DNA of 64,000 nucleotides from Prunus persica (lineage: Eukaryota > Streptophyta > Magnoliopsida > Rosales > Rosaceae). Made by a program: the position numbers and the translations under genes. The stretch is from positions 40,186,370 through 40,250,369 of the forward strand of contig NC_034009.1 of the NCBI RefSeq assembly GCF_000346465.2, read 5' to 3'. Of this stretch, positions 34,478-47,462 are shown piece by piece (positions within the stretch are counted from its first letter, which is position 1; every line of letters starts with the position of its first letter). Below the pieces are notes generated by a model that was given only the letters and a program-made list of their open reading frames with translations, ran no database searches and was not told the origin of the DNA.

Positions 34478-36622
34478 TCTTTCTGACTTTCTAAGGTTGT
34501 GCATTGGTGCTGTTGTTTGGCTGCCGAGAAAATGTTGGAAAATGAACTAAATTTTTCGCCTTTTTTTTATAGTTACATTAGGGTTTCAATCCTAGGAAAG
34601 GCTTAGGAATTCTATCTGTCTCCGTAATTCTCTTTCTAGATGGTTAATCTCATTGCTGCTTGTTTGTTTGCTGAGAAAATTGTGGGAATGTAGGCAGTCA
34701 ACTTATGTCAATTGTGGGTTCTTTTGGTCTGAAAACACAATTTTACGCGTAATAAGCTTTCAGGGTCAATGTCGGATTTGATTTCTTTGTTTCCTTATTC
34801 ATATTGGGAAATTTTCTTATACAGAGATTTTAGTATTTTACATTATCAAATATACACGGTTTTTCCAATCTTCGTAGGATTTGATTGTTCTTCTTTCTTT
34901 TTCCTTGTCTTATTCTCAGAAACTAAACAGGGGTTAAGGGTAATGTATTGTGCAGTTTGCTGTCTTGATAGTTCTCCAATTCAATCCTTAATACAGCTGA
35001 CTCTCTCTCTCTCGCTTTTTTTTTTTTTTTTTTAAAGTTCTTGTCGTGGTTTCTGTTTTTTGACTGAGAATTGGATGGATTAAGGTGTTTTTCAATCTTT
35101 TGTTTTGGGTTGAGGATTTGGATGAATTGAGGTGTTTTTTCCTTCCTTTTTCTAAGGACTTGCATGAACTAAGATTTTCACTTTCACAGATATTGAAGTT
35201 GCCAAGACAGCCACTGTTTTAGAACTGAAGCAGGCGGTTGAGGCCGTTTTTAGTCACATGCCACAGAAGGGACCAGGAAAAATTTCATGGTATTTTCACA
35301 TCCTTAATTGAAGTATTTTGGATTAAAACAAAAAATCAATTAATCACAGAAATTTGTCTTTGCTTAGTATTCAGTTGTGAAGTTTAGAAAATCTATTATA
35401 AGGTTGCTCATTTTCCATGGAAACTTGCATTTTTTAATACTCTTGAGTTGAGAAGTTCATTATACAATTGGATTCTTATCATGTATAATTAACACTTAGT
35501 GATGTTCCTTGTTTAAATATGGTTTATTTAGGCCACACGTGTGGGGGCATTTCTGCTTGTGCTATGGTGCTCAGAAGCTAGTTGTTGAAACTGATCATAT
35601 CAGACATTATGGCATCAAAGATGGTGATCAGGTATGTGGCAGATCCCTTCAGTTTTTAAAATATCTTTTGTCCCCTTGGTTAATGTCACGCTGATGGTCT
35701 GCATAAAGCTTCACCAAGTGATTTTGCTGAGCCTTTGGTGTGTGCTACAGTTGGTTTTGTTTGATCTTCCTGAGGCATATTCATTGTTGTTGAATTACAG
35801 AATTATCATCATTAAGAAGTTGTATTTCCTTATATTCGGTTTCATATGCGTCTTTAGAATATAGTTGCATTTTTGTTCTTCCCTCCTCAATTTTTTTAAT
35901 AAGGGGAAGGGAAGTAAGAATCGAGCCCTTGTCACACACAATTGTGTATTTCATCCTCATTTGGCCTACGCCTCCTATGTCATGGGAATTTTCTTCATTT
36001 ATGTCGACCGGTCTGGTTTGGTACATGCAGCTTCATTTTGTCCGGCATGTTTCAATCAGCTACACCCTGACAAAGAAGCAATCAAAGAAAGGGCTCATTG
36101 GTTCGAAACAAAACACGACGTGAGGCTTTTTCTATTGGCATTTCTCTTCTATAAGAATTTTAAGCACAAAAACATGGAACCACCTACACAGATAAGGACC
36201 ATTGTTGCTGGCCAGCCTTCTTGTGTATTGAGTTCATATGTTCGATAATGTGCAGGTCAATACCACGATCAATTAGTCTTGAAGAGATAGAAGCGATTGA
36301 CAAAGAGGAAGAGCAGAGTGACAGAGACATCGAACAGCATGACGAGGTATTTTATGATTCTGATGACATCGAGAATCCAAAGTCCAGGCATTGTAATGGT
36401 GAAGTTTCTATCGAACACAATGAGAGCACACTGCCTAGCTTGTTGGGAGAGTGGTTTCCATACTCCAGGCTGTCAGCTGTAGGAACCACATCCAAAAGAA
36501 GTTTAGCGTGTGCCCCAAGCATTGCCACTGGGTTGCTGGTTGGGTTTAGGAAGATGTTTGGGCTTTGTTTTGAAAAACGCGATAAACGCTATAGTCGAAG
36601 GGATACTTGGAGAATAGATTAG
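34227..36622 (+). CDS. Ubiquitin-fold protein with SNRNP25-type domain
   Basis: Five exons (34227-34431, 35190-35289, 35532-35631, 36031-36119, 36256-36622) with GT-AG joins encode 286 residues. Residues about 58-160 form a beta-grasp ubiquitin-like domain of the U11/U12 snRNP 25-kDa type: LRLSVLKLDGSCF, the helix ATVLELKQAVEAVF, WGHFCLCYGAQKLV and the closing DGDQLHFVRHVS. The rest is a Ser/Arg-rich N-terminus and an acidic tail ending in a basic segment (FGLCFEKRDKRYSRR). By order it matches At4g32270, annotated only as ubiquitin-like. There is no C-terminal di-Gly, so it is not a conjugated modifier. A role in the minor spliceosome is possible from the fold but not proven; the core SNRNP25 is a different gene. 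Intron 1 starts with a CT microsatellite (34438-34472). Confidence 0.88.
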
Positions 36623-37202
36623 TGCTGAGGAAATAACATGCATTTGTTCCTGCTGCCCAGAATTTGGTTAGAATATCATAAAATTATACTTGGCCTACGT
36701 ACACGAGACAAGTCATTTGCCACTTTAAAGTCTGATGTTCTACTCCCCACATTCACAGCACCTCAAAAAAGATAAAGAAAAAAAACTTGTACCTCTAAAG
36801 ATTTTGGAATTCAGCAAGTACATGCAACTGATTCTTCTTCATGAGAGAGGGTTTTGTCTTTTTGAAGCCTTCATTGTAATTATTTGATGAGAGTTCTCTG
36901 TTTTAATCCAGCCTCTATTTGGGCCAGGACAATTCCAAGAATTTAATTTTGGGCCAAATGTGTTTCATGGGTCAAATTCTTTTTGACCCATGAATTGGAT
37001 CCAACAATAATAGAGGCTCCTGTGGGTCAAGTCACAATCCAACTCTTCCATCCATCAGAACCTCATATCAAAATGTGTGGCAAAGAATGAGATAGCCCTC
37101 TCTGCAAAGATTTACACTCTCGGCCCCTCAAATCCCACACACTCTTCAAAATCCCAGCTCCAGAGAACAAACAGAAACCAGAAAGAAAGTAGCAGAGTCG
37201 CC
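36623..37202. other. Spacer and 5' leader of ATPG
   Basis: It holds the 3' UTR of the ubiquitin-fold gene and, from about 37080, the ATPG leader. The leader is open in the ATPG frame back to a Met at 37077, but the conserved family start is the ATG at 37203. Confidence 0.6.
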
Positions 37203-37850
37203 ATGGCCAACATGATCATGGCCTCCTCCAAAGTACCCATTTCTTCCCCTTCCCCGTCTCCCATTTCGAAGCCCAGAATCCCAATCCAAATCTCCATCCC
37301 CAAACTCCCAACCCTCCCAAAACTCTCCAAGTCCCAAATCCTCTCCCTCTCGTCGTCCCTCTCCGTTATCGCAGCCACCTCCCTCTCATGGGCCCCGCCC
37401 TCCTTGGCGGAGGAGATAGAGAAGGCAGCCCTCTTCGACTTCGACCTCACCCTCCCCATTCAAATGGTGCAGTTCCTGCTTCTCATGGTGGCCCTGGACA
37501 AGCTCTACTACAGCCCGCTCGGGAAATTCATGGACGAGAGAGACGCGGCGATCAGAGAGAAGCTGGGCAGCGTGAAGGACACTTCGGAGGAGGTGAAGCA
37601 GCTTGAGCAGCAAGGCATCGCCATCATGAGAGCTGCGAGGGCTGAGATATCGGCGGCGCTGACCAAGATGAAGAAGGAGACGCAGGGGGAGGTAGAGCAG
37701 AAATTGACGGAGGGGAGGAAGAAGGTGGAGGCTGAGTTGCAGGAGGCTTTGAACAAGTTGGAGGAGCAGAAGGAGGAGACCATTAAGGCCCTTGACTCTC
37801 AGATTGCCAATCTCAGTGACCAGATTGTCAAGAAGGTCCTTCCTCTCTGA
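37203..37850 (+). CDS. ATPG: ATP synthase subunit b', chloroplastic (ATPG/PDE334)
   Basis: Intronless, 215 residues. Subunit b' (CFo-II) pairs with plastid-encoded b (AtpF) to form the peripheral stalk of the thylakoid F-type ATP synthase. Residues 1 to about 65 are a Ser/Pro-rich chloroplast transit peptide followed by a hydrophobic thylakoid-targeting stretch ending near [16 protein letters not shown]. The single membrane helix is [19 protein letters not shown]. The remaining 120 residues are a long charged coiled coil ([20 protein letters not shown] onward) ending IVKKVLPL. Length and layout match Arabidopsis At4g32260 (219 residues). I chose the ATG at 37203 (CCATGG context) because it starts the transit peptide; an upstream in-frame Met at 37077 would add a leader not seen in relatives. 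High GC in the mature part contrasts with the AT-rich flanks. Confidence 0.95.
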   Translation: MANMIMASSKVPISSPSPSPISKPRIPIQISIPKLPTLPKLSKSQILSLSSSLSVIAATSLSWAPPSLAEEIEKAALFDFDLTLPIQMVQFLLLMVALDKLYYSPLGKFMDERDAAIREKLGSVKDTSEEVKQLEQQGIAIMRAARAEISAALTKMKKETQGEVEQKLTEGRKKVEAELQEALNKLEEQKEETIKALDSQIANLSDQIVKKVLPL

Positions 37851-40739
37851 GTGAGTGACTTGTTCTGTTTCTCTCTCTTTTTTTCTTTTTCTCTTTGGGG
37901 TAATTTGGGAATGGAAATTGGATGATGTGTCTATGATTATAATGTAATATTTGTAATGGTAAATGAATGAATTACTGTGTTTTCTTATTGTTTGGACTTG
38001 GTTTTGACAAGGGAGCCACTCGTTGTACTTGTAATTATAATAATGTTTTTGTTAATCTAATCTGGGTTTCTGTTCTGCTTTATGATTTTGGGGGAAGTGT
38101 AATTTGTATAATTGGAGAGCAAAAAAGAAATAAATAAATAAATCATGGGATTTGTAGCAATGGGAAAGATGATTAGGGTGAGGAAAATAGGACAGTAAAA
38201 GAAGCATACTCACTTTAAAATTTCACCTCTATAGAGACTGTCACTTCAATTTTGGCCATTCCCTTCCACCTTTCCCACTGTCTAGTTATGAATTTGTTTT
38301 AGACCAAAAAAAGAGTTATGAATTTGTCACTTTTTTTTAAGGGTTCAATCAACTTGTTTAATTGCTACTTTGGAAGGCTGCTCATTCTGAGATTCTATTT
38401 CATCTCTAGTTTATATTTTTTAACCTCAATTTATGGAATTTGACTATCTTCTAATTTTGAGATTTAAGCATACATTGGATTAGACCAATTGATCAAGTCA
38501 GTATGTCCAATGCTTTACATATGAATTCGATCTCATTTTTATTAATTAGAGTACTTTAAACTATCACTTGTGTTTTGAAATATGTTGAGACTGCAAAGCC
38601 ATAACAGTTTTACAAATACATGTTCATCGCCACACGCATGGTGACCAATGGCAGGAGCGATGGATGGTGTTGATGCTCTTGCACTTCGTTTTTGCTTTAC
38701 CGTTACAGCCTTTACATGGTTAACAAGAAAAAATATATAAAAAATGGGCAATGTGGAGTAGTATTTGGACTTTAGTCCAAGGCTATTATTCATTTGGCCA
38801 AAAATTAAGCCGGATGCTTTTATCTGGTCATTGATGACCAAATAAAAGAATGAGTGTTTGTGTAAACAAGCAGGTCAGTGAAAAGTATGCAATCCTTAAT
38901 ATGATTAATTGTGGTATAGAGATGTAGTAATTATTTAATCCCAAAACCTTCCTGGGCCAGCTACAGTGGGCTGTAGCCCATAGGATAGTTCTGCCTGTGG
39001 TTTCGAACAATGTTTTGTGCGCATGGAAGTTTGTTCATCGTTAATATGATGTGGGATTCATTTGTATACAAAGTTACGACCAAACTCTTACACGCATGAA
39101 TAATTACCAATCGCTGATGTGATGTAGGACTCATTTGTATCAAAGCGTCAAACAACCATCTATATGGTGATGGACAAATGTGTTTAGTCACTGTTAGTGT
39201 GTTTGATTTACTTAACCATAATATACAATTGTTTTGACAACTCGTACGACCAACACTAGGAAGTTTTTACTAAAGGGGGACGAAGCACAACTTTGCACGC
39301 AAACAATATACAATTAAATGAATCGACAAAATATTTTTCTATTTTTTCAGCCAGTCATAATAAGCCACAGAAGAAGAAAATGAAAGTACCATTTTGAACA
39401 TTATTGTCACTTCCAAAACTTGCAATTCTCTCAGGAGTAGCTTGCCCATCACTACCGTTTATAAAAATTTAGAAAATTAAAATTAAAAAAACAAGTGACA
39501 GATGTGAGCCAATTAGTTTCCCAATAAAATAAAACAATTCAACAATCAAATTATTTATTTATTTTATTTTTCTTGAGTCTAAATTCAACATCAATAATTC
39601 CCTGTCATTAATTGCTTCTTAAACTCCTCTGCCTTTGCCATATTCAAGATCAAGAGAGATTGATTGAAGAAGAAGCTTGATGAAAGTTTATTGGCGTGCA
39701 CACTTTTGTAAAAGGCTAATTTGGCGCAGCATTTGATAAAGGAAAAAAAGAAAAAGAAAAAGAAAAAGCTTCCGGATTCGCAGGGGGCCCAACTTCACCG
39801 CTACAAGCCCAACTAGAGGAGTTCCCATTTGCTGTATATGCACCATTATTAGTCTCTATCTCTCTCTCTCTCTCTGAGTCTGACGCATGTAAATTTTCTC
39901 TAAATTCGTCGAAATCTCAAACTCATCAGAATTCAACAACATAGTCTCAGTTTCAGTGAGTATATTGTTTATCTCTAAAAATGCTTCTGACCCTTTTGTG
40001 TATTTATTTAAATTTGTAATTTTTCTTTTTAGTCTCTGTTCCGTTGAAACATTTCAGGTGAAAAGTTGAGAAATTTTTCATGTGGATGCTATGCTGTCTG
40101 ATGATTATCATAGAATGATCAAATTGGGTAGAACCCATACAGCTTTTTTGTTATTGGGTTTAACAGAAAATTATGAAATAGTTGAATTACTAGGGGTAAA
40201 TTTATCTGTGCTTCTCCGATTTCTCAGCAACCAAAGGGAGTTTGGATACTTTTATTTATGTTCCATTTGGTTTCTGGGAAAATTGAAGAATCTGAAAGAA
40301 AATGAAGTGTTGGTGCCTTTAAACCGCACGTAAGGGTAGACAACTTTTGATGCTTAGTTATGAAGTGTGAGAATTGTAGTAAGAGTAGTGCTACCTTGTG
40401 TTCCTGTAAAAACGTTTCAGTCACGCTTCGTAATGTCATATGAGATTTTGAGCTAAATGAACAGGGAGGGGAGAGGATCTGGGGGCTCAAAATAATTTTA
40501 TTAACATATGCTTTTAGATTATTGTTTGACACTTTTTCAGATGAAAGGGCATGCATATCTGATTCAGAGTGTGCCAGTTCGCCCTTTGTTCAGTGGCATA
40601 ACTCTGTTGACAAATACTCCCTTGCAATTAGAAGATCATAGGATTCTTGTTCATTTGTATGATTTTGTTTAAATTTTTTTTTTAATGGTGACCTCAATTA
40701 GAAATTTTGCAATGATCAAAAATCACTTCAGATCGAGGA
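37851..40739. other. Intergenic; KOC1 5' leader at right
   Basis: After the ATPG 3' UTR there is AT-rich DNA without a supported gene. From about 39850 a CT-rich stretch (39853-39876) and CAGTTTCAG near 39950-39958 look like the transcribed leader of KOC1, probably with one or more 5' UTR introns. The open frame at 40082-40333 lies in this leader and resembles no protein. Confidence 0.5.
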
Positions 40740-43700
40740 ATGGCTAAACAAGTTGTCGCCGCCCAACCGTCAGCTTCATTTGAGTATGAGCTTTTAGATG
40801 GTGATTCTGATCACCTAAGGACTGTCGTAGGCTCTACAGACCAGAAAAGTCCGTGGATTGAACCTTCAAAGTTGAAACTTAGACACAGAATTGGGCGGGG
40901 GCCTTTTGGTGATGTTTGGTTAGCAACCCATCATCAGTCAACTGAAGATTATGATGAGTATCATGAGGTGGCTATCAAGATGCTTCATCCAATTAAAGAA
41001 GACAACATGAGAATTGTGTTGGATAAACTAGAAGATATGTTCCGTAAGTGTCAAGGAGTAAGAGGTGTTTGTTGGCTACATGGAACTTCAATAATCAGTG
41101 GAAAGGTGAGTCACATTTTTGTACTCGAAGCACTATCAGTAGATTTCCATACATATATGAGTTCTAGCTTGCTAAAAGCAATTCGGGTTTGTACTCTCAG
41201 ATATGCATCATAATGAAATTATATGAGGGATCAGTTGGTGACAAAATGGCTCAAATCAGAGGAGGAAAGCTTGCACTTTCTGATGTTCTGAGGTGATTTG
41301 AGTCTTGATTAGACAGTAAAAAATCCTCAATTTACTATTTTTCTAAGCTTTCGGTGCTCAGTTCTCACTTGGGCTATTGGTTACAGGTATGGGATAGGGT
41401 TGGCTGCGGGGGTTTTTGAACTACATTCCAAAGGGATCTTGGTTCTTAACCTAAAACCTTCTAATGTTCTTCTAAATGAAAATGACCAAGCAATACTTGG
41501 AGATTTTGGTATTCCTTATCTATTGCTTGGCATTCCATTGATAAGCTCAGATATGACTCGGAGGATCGGAACGCCAAACTACATGGCACCTGAACAGTGG
41601 CAACCAGAAGTACGAGGTCCAATATCCTTTGAGACCGACTCTTGGGGTTTTGGGTGCAGCATTGTGGAACTGTTGACTGGTGTCCGACCTTGGGGTGGGA
41701 AATCTGTTGATGAAATATCTGATTCAGTAGTCAGAAGGCAAGAAAAACCACATATACCAAGTGGACTTCCTCCTGCAATAGAGAATCTTCTTCTTGGTTG
41801 CTTTGAGTATGACTTGAGGAGTCGCCCTTTAATAACGGACATATTGAATGTATTTAAAAGGTATGTGTCTCTTCTATGTTTATATCCTGTTTTGAGTTTT
41901 TGAGATGATGAATATAATGATGCCTTTCTAGGTAGTTGCAGGTACTCCTGTTAGGTTGCTTTTCACTTATATATTGCTCTTCAGATGATGGGTTGGGATC
42001 TATAACTTGCTGTAGGTCGGGGGCATATACAGTGCCTGTTTAATATTGGCTGAAGTAGCTTATATAAGTTGAGAGAATGATCATAAGAGTGAATGATTCA
42101 TATTTAGATTTGTTAAGCAATATTGGTTACAAACTACTCTACCTCTAATACATGTACTTGATAAAAACCTCATTGTTCTTAATAACCCAAATCAGAATAT
42201 ATGCATACAAAGCAGGTTTTATGGTGTGAAGTATTGATTTTTAAGGTACATGTGAGCAGGGGAAATCACTTCGTTGTGTCTTATGTGGGACCATATTCAT
42301 ATACACTTCGAAAGATTTAACTTATGTTTGTATCATATATATATCTAGAATCATAACTAAAAGTGTGGTTACCTTTTTCAGTATAGGCAGTTCTTTAGGT
42401 CCACCATAAACAGTCTTTTTAGGTCCACCATAAACAGTCTTTTTATTATTGCTTAATTAAGAAAATGCACATGTGCTTTACAAAGTACAAACAAAACTTT
42501 GCTGGTTCTTGTGCCCAGCCAGATTCGATCATGCAAGGTTTTTGATATTATTGCTTAATTAAGTTGTTATCACATGATTATTATATGGTTGTGGAAGCCA
42601 TTGTATTGCATGAACTTTCTGTAATTGCATAGAAAGCAAAAAATTGGGAAGAAAAAAAAAACATTTCGCAAAAATGACTTCCCAGGCAACATTTCAAATC
42701 TCATAATTTAATATAGAGAATATGCATGTAGGGTTATCTGTGCAGATGTTGAAAAAAACCCTTTGTAATGGGTTGGTCAATGTCACAAAATTTTGCAGAT
42801 GCTTATTTATGTCCCTCTTCATATAATTATATAATCAACTGTGTTACTGCTTGCTGCTTGTTTTTGGTGGGTGAAATAGAAGTGTTCACCGCTTGTACCC
42901 ATTTTTACTAATTTCTACCACACTAGCAGCTTGCAGAATGCAATCTCCAGTGGTGGAGACTGGACTGGTCTTGGGACTAGAACAATCACGGAGCAATCAA
43001 ATAGCACTGGTTACACGGAGTGGTTCCTTTCAAAGGATCATCTCCAAGTGGGGGACACAGTGCGTTCCAGAAAGCCAGCAAACTCCTGCAAACCTGAAAA
43101 TATGTATGTCCCAGAAGGCACGGTAGTGGGTGTAGAAGGTGACACAGATCACCATGGGTTTGTTTTGGTGAGGATTCATGGCATCCATGACCCATTACGG
43201 GTTCATGTTTCAACACTGGAGCGGGTAACTTTTGGCTTGGCAGCTGGTGATTGGGTGCGCTTGAAGAAAGAAGACAAGAAACACTCACCAGTAGGTATTC
43301 TTCATTCCATCAATCGCGATGGTAATGTAGCTGTTGGATTTATAGGGTTGGAAACTCTCTGGAAGGGGAATTCTTCAGAGTTTCAAATGGCAGAATCCTA
43401 CTGTGTGGGTCAGTTTGTTAGGCTGAAAGCTAATGTTTTGAGCCCTCGTTTTGAATGGCCTCGTAAGAGGGGAGGGATATGGGCTACTGGGAGGATATCG
43501 TGGATCCTACCAAATGGGTGCCTTATTGTGAAGTTCCCCGGAATGCTGACTCTTGGGGATGAGAACTCGACCTTTGTAGCTGATCCTGCTGAAGTGGCAT
43601 TGGTTACGTTTAATACTTGCCCGGGAATCGTGAAGAAGTACCAACATCTTGAGGATTTCCATTGGGCAGTGAGACCACTTCTGGTTGCATTGGGGCTATT

Positions 43701-43893
43701 CACAGCCATGAAGCTAGGCATCTTTGTTGGATCAAAAATGGGGAGATCCAAGGTGAGGAAACAACAGACTGGTGCTGCACAGAATGAGAATCAACACACA
43801 GATGGTCAGAATTCCGGCAATCCGGCATGGAGGCCTCCTAACGTGGCAAATATCCTTTTCCGAGAGGGTACTTCAACAGGTCTTGCTCGGTAG
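40740..43893 (+). CDS. KOC1: Chloroplast outer-membrane kinase KOC1
   Basis: Four exons (40740-41105, 41201-41292, 41387-41860, 42930-43893) in phase give 631 residues. In Arabidopsis KOC1 (At4g32250) is a tail-anchored kinase of the chloroplast outer envelope needed for efficient protein import. Seen here: the Gly loop GRGPFG (52-57), the ATP-anchoring Lys80 in VAIK, DFG at 192-194, GTPNYMAPEQW, and a complete C-lobe with DSWGFGCSIVELLTG. The catalytic-loop Asp of HRD is absent: the loop reads VLNLKPSN (172-179). After the kinase come MIB/HERC2-like SH3-type repeats as in KEG (GDTVRSRKPANSC, RVHVSTLERVT, WRLK-like GDWVRLKKED, GIWATGRISWIL). A hydrophobic helix near 559-578 (VALGLFTAMKLGIFVG) and a 53-residue hydrophilic tail complete it. 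Exon 4 starts at CTTGCAG, giving VFKSLQNA at the join. The gene is convergent with MRC. Confidence 0.94.
42394..42443. repeat. 25-bp tandem duplication in KOC1 intron 3
   Basis: TTTAGGTCCACCATAAACAG occurs twice head to tail, with identical copies. The identity suggests a recent event. It lies in the 1,069-bp intron 3, far from both splice sites. Confidence 0.85.
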
Positions 43894-44601
43894 TTTTATG
43901 CACAGTTCATCTGCCCAGAGCTAGTGAAGTTTGCTGTAAATCATACTTATCTGCTGTAACTAGTTTGTTGGGTAGTATAGGGCATCTTACTATTTAACTT
44001 CTGCGTGCTGGAGAGCAGCTGAACAAACAATTATCAGTGTCAAATTTGGGGCAAACAGATTCGCTCTTTATGTATATAAAAATGTAAATATGTTAACAAA
44101 CTTATTTGTGTGATTAAGACTGCAATGTATTCAACTTTGACCCATAATTTTATGGGTATTAGTTCCTGGAAACTACCGAAGGACAAGGTCGAAGCTTTCC
44201 ATGTGAAACAAGCCTGTATCGCTTGAAGGTCATGCTGCCTTTCAAGTTTTAAGAAGAGAAAATAGCTTGAAATACAAGAAAATCAAGTATAAATCAAGGA
44301 ACAGGAATCTCTATCGACCCTTTGGTTTGGTGCTCATCTTCCCATCTTGTGTTTTATGTTCAAAGCAAGTCGTTTTGTTGTTTAAAAAATACATTGAAAA
44401 TAAGAAAACACCAATTAAATTTTATACAACTCATAAGTCATATTATACAACTCATAAGTCATATTATACAACGTTTAACATCTCGACATTAGATGCTATT
44501 TATGGTGGTGAGTGGTACAAACAATCACTTCTACCAAATCTAAGAAAGTAGATCAGTTGGATATCTGTACAGAACACGAGATCAGGTCACTAGCTTCTGA
44601 A
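43894..44601. other. Convergent 3' flanks of KOC1 and MRC
   Basis: It contains both 3' UTRs. A 20-bp unit, ACTCATAAGTCATATTATAC, is repeated in tandem near 44430-44471. The overlapping open frame at 44267-44551 is this repeat plus flank, not a gene. Confidence 0.6.
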
Positions 44602-47348
44602 TTACCTCTGTTGCCCTGCAGGCCCTGCTCTTATAACAATACCAGCCTCTTTCACAAGCTGATCGGTCAAAGCCGAAATCCGGGAAACTTCTGTTGTAAC
44701 CTCCGTTAAACATTCATCATTCTCCGCCGCACTTCTGCTGGGATCAGAACCATTTGGCAGTAAGATGGTGGTATAAGCATCAGCCTCAATGCTCAAGCTA
44801 GCCTTATGCAAAAATTCCCCGCTCATTTCTGCAAGTTTATGGAGTGCATTGGTTGCTGCTTCAACTTCCAGTTGGGCTGCCTCAATTTGAAGCTTCTCGA
44901 TTGCCAAGTCTCCGATACTCTTCTCCCCTAATCTCTCTTGTGCCAAAGCATATAGCTTTCTCAGATCATTAGCATCTTCGGCCTCTTCTTTCATTTTCTT
45001 TACTTCTTTTTCTTTTGCATCTAATCTCCCCAGAACCATCTTAAGTTCCTCATCTTTGATTGTGAGAGCCCTCTGAAAAGCTAGGACTTCCATTTCTTTT
45101 GTTCTTAAGCTGTCCCTTGCTAATTCAAGCTCAGTTTCAAGCTGTTTTATCTGCAACCTAAAATCATCAGCTGGATTCTCCAATAGTTGCTGCAGTAAGT
45201 CTTGGCCCATGTCATCAAACATTCTGGGTGCATTGGAGTCGTCATCCTTGACGGATATAACCAACTTATTAGTGAGCTCTACAATCCGTCCTACCACAGT
45301 TTCAGCTTCTGAATATTTCAGCTTTGTGTCATTCAACTCATTTTGCATTGTGTTTACATGTTCGTCTTTCTCCTTGAGCATAGTAGTTGCTTGAATAAGC
45401 TGGTCCTCTTTACTGTTCAAAAGCATCTTCAGCTCTGCAATTTCGTTGTTTACTTCCTCAAGCTTATGCCTTGCATTTAAAAGTTCCAAATCTTTTTCGT
45501 CCAAAATAAGCTTAAGTGAATCCTGCTCAGATTTCAAATGCTGAATTTCGAGCTTAGCCTCCACCATTTCTGATTCTTTAACCTGAAGAAGATCACGCAT
45601 TTTCCCAAAGTCAGCATTTTTCTTGTCTAGCTTCTTTTGGAGCGAAGAAATCCCATTGATAGCCTGATGCAGAGAGTATCTCTCTTTCTTCAACAGCTCT
45701 TGTAACTCTTCCATAAGCTCCTTCTCCATGGATAAATCCCGTTCAAGCTCCTTTTTTTGAGCCTCTGCAACCTTAAGCTTTGCTCTTTCACTCTGTACTT
45801 CTATTTGGGCATCTTTCAAAGTTGTTAAGTAAGTCATAACACTTCCCTTGTGTTCTTCGAGCTCTTCCCATTGAGTTTCCAAAAGCTTCTCTTGTTCTTC
45901 CATTTTCTGTCTAGAGGAAGCCAGAGATTTCTGAGAGAAAACCAACTCAGACCTCACATCAGCGAGAAGCTTCTTCACTCTTCTGAAATCCTCTAAAGTT
46001 TCATTAGTTTCTCCTGCATGTCTAGATGCTTCCTCTGCTAGTTTCTTAAGTTCTTCCTGTGCCAATAACCACTCCATTGTTTGCTTCTCCAACTTTTCCT
46101 CTGCAACTTTGAGCTTCTCCACTTCAAGTTTCCTTTGCATCTGAGAAACTTCCAATTCTTCTTCTTTCTCCTGTAGAGATTTCCGGAGTCCTTGAACCTC
46201 AACTGCTTGTCTGTTGACCACTTCATTGGCTTCATTCAGCAGGTGAGACTTGGATTTAAGCTCAGACTCGGTCTTAGCAGCTTCTTCACTCTTTAGCAGC
46301 AATTCATTTCTCATTTTGTCCAACTCCTCTTCTTTCAAAGAAAGTGTGGACTGTGCAGCCGCGATCTCCTGATCTCTCTCTCTCAGCCGAAGCTTTATGT
46401 CATCTATGTGCCTGGCTTGGGAAGCTAAGCCGAGATTAGCCTGCTTCAATTCCTCCCCTATTTTTTCATACCTACAAGAAGCTGCAGCAATTTCTTTCTC
46501 CCGTTGCTCCAGCTCCTCCTTTGTGCGGTGTAATTCACAATGCTCGAAGAAAACCGTTCTTTCAGCATCCTGCAAATCTTCTTCCTTCTTCTTCAGTGCT
46601 GCCAATGCAGCATGAAGATCAGACTCCAGGATTTCAAGGTTAAAACCTAGCTGGATATCCTGAGGATGATGAGAATTTCGGTTCATCTGTTCTTCCAGTT
46701 TCTGAGTCTGTGCAAACAACCTCTCAAGAAGAATCCTTGCAGGTTCCGATGCTCCATTGCCACTAATGCTCGACTTCCTATTATTTAAGACCGATCTAAT
46801 AATCCTCAAGGAAGAACCTTTTCGCTTTGTGGTAGTTAAAAAAGCTACTTTATTCTGCTTCCTGCTGAACCTAAGGGAGCATAACTGCAAAAATGTTGCA
46901 TCCGTATAAGTAACTACTCTTCTGATAAGAAACCAACCAAGCATTAAAGTACAAAGCGTTTTTCGCATTCAAAATTCCTAAACAAAAGCAATTAAATCAC
47001 ACTGCATGGCAAAAAACAATGATAGCTAACCGATATCACAGACCCAAGCTGCAGGAACACATCAATTTCCAAAACAGTTCAACTTTGTCCACAGTAATCT
47101 TAACCCCTGCCATTTGCATAAAACCCTAATGTCCCAAAAAGCTCCCAAAAAATTCATTTATTGACATTATAAACCCTAGCTTTTACTTCAATTGGAAATT
47201 AATGAGCAGCAAACAACTAGCCACTACCAAAATTTCATTCATACTCACCATATTTCCTTACTTTCTTCTTCTACTTTCACGCAAACCAAACGCAAGTTAT
47301 GGCTATTTAAACCTACAAACACACACGCAAATGCATACATACATATAT

Positions 47349-47399
<51 letters not shown>

Positions 47400-47462
47400 C
47401 TTGCCGTAGGATTGAGAAGAAGAGGTGGGGAGATTGGAGCGAGAAGCGGCAGAGAAGGCCAT
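44602..47462 (-). CDS. MRC: Myosin-resembling chloroplast protein (MRC/PII1)
   Basis: Two exons (47462-47400 and 46884-44602) give 781 residues. MRC, also called PII1 (At4g32190, 783 residues), is a stromal/thylakoid coiled-coil protein that works with SS4 and PTST2 to limit and time starch granule initiation in leaves. Exon 1 encodes MAFSAASRSNLPTSSSQSYG, a Ser-rich transit-peptide start; the next 40 residues remain basic and Ser-rich. From about residue 90 nearly the whole protein is heptad-rich coiled coil with many Glu, Lys and Leu, shown by repeated KEEEL, LKVAEEK and LELARD stretches. The C-terminus is a less regular 60-residue tail. Intron 1 (515 bp) opens with a (CT)n tract just inside the donor. 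The frame upstream of the acceptor is open to 46968, but that extension is intron; joining at 46884 restores a plausible transit peptide. Confidence 0.93.
47351..47397. repeat. (GA)n microsatellite in MRC intron 1
   Basis: A pure AG repeat of about 23 units. On the gene's strand it is a CT tract beginning just downstream of the 5' splice site. It is likely polymorphic in length. Confidence 0.95.

Noticed and set aside
35870..36030. Reverse B-box-like sequence in the intron of the ubiquitin-fold gene
   Set aside because: GGGCTCGATTCTT resembles a B box and an A-box-like stretch is present, but no target-site duplication was found, so I did not call a SINE.
40082..40333. 83-residue frame upstream of KOC1
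   Set aside because: It lies in the presumed KOC1 leader or its intron and resembles no protein.
42986..43288. Minus-strand frames opposite KOC1 exon 4
   Set aside because: Shadows of the plus-strand coding exon.
44267..44551. 94-residue frame between KOC1 and MRC
   Set aside because: Made largely of the 20-bp tandem repeat (ACTCATAAGTCATATTATAC) in the 3' flanks; not a gene.
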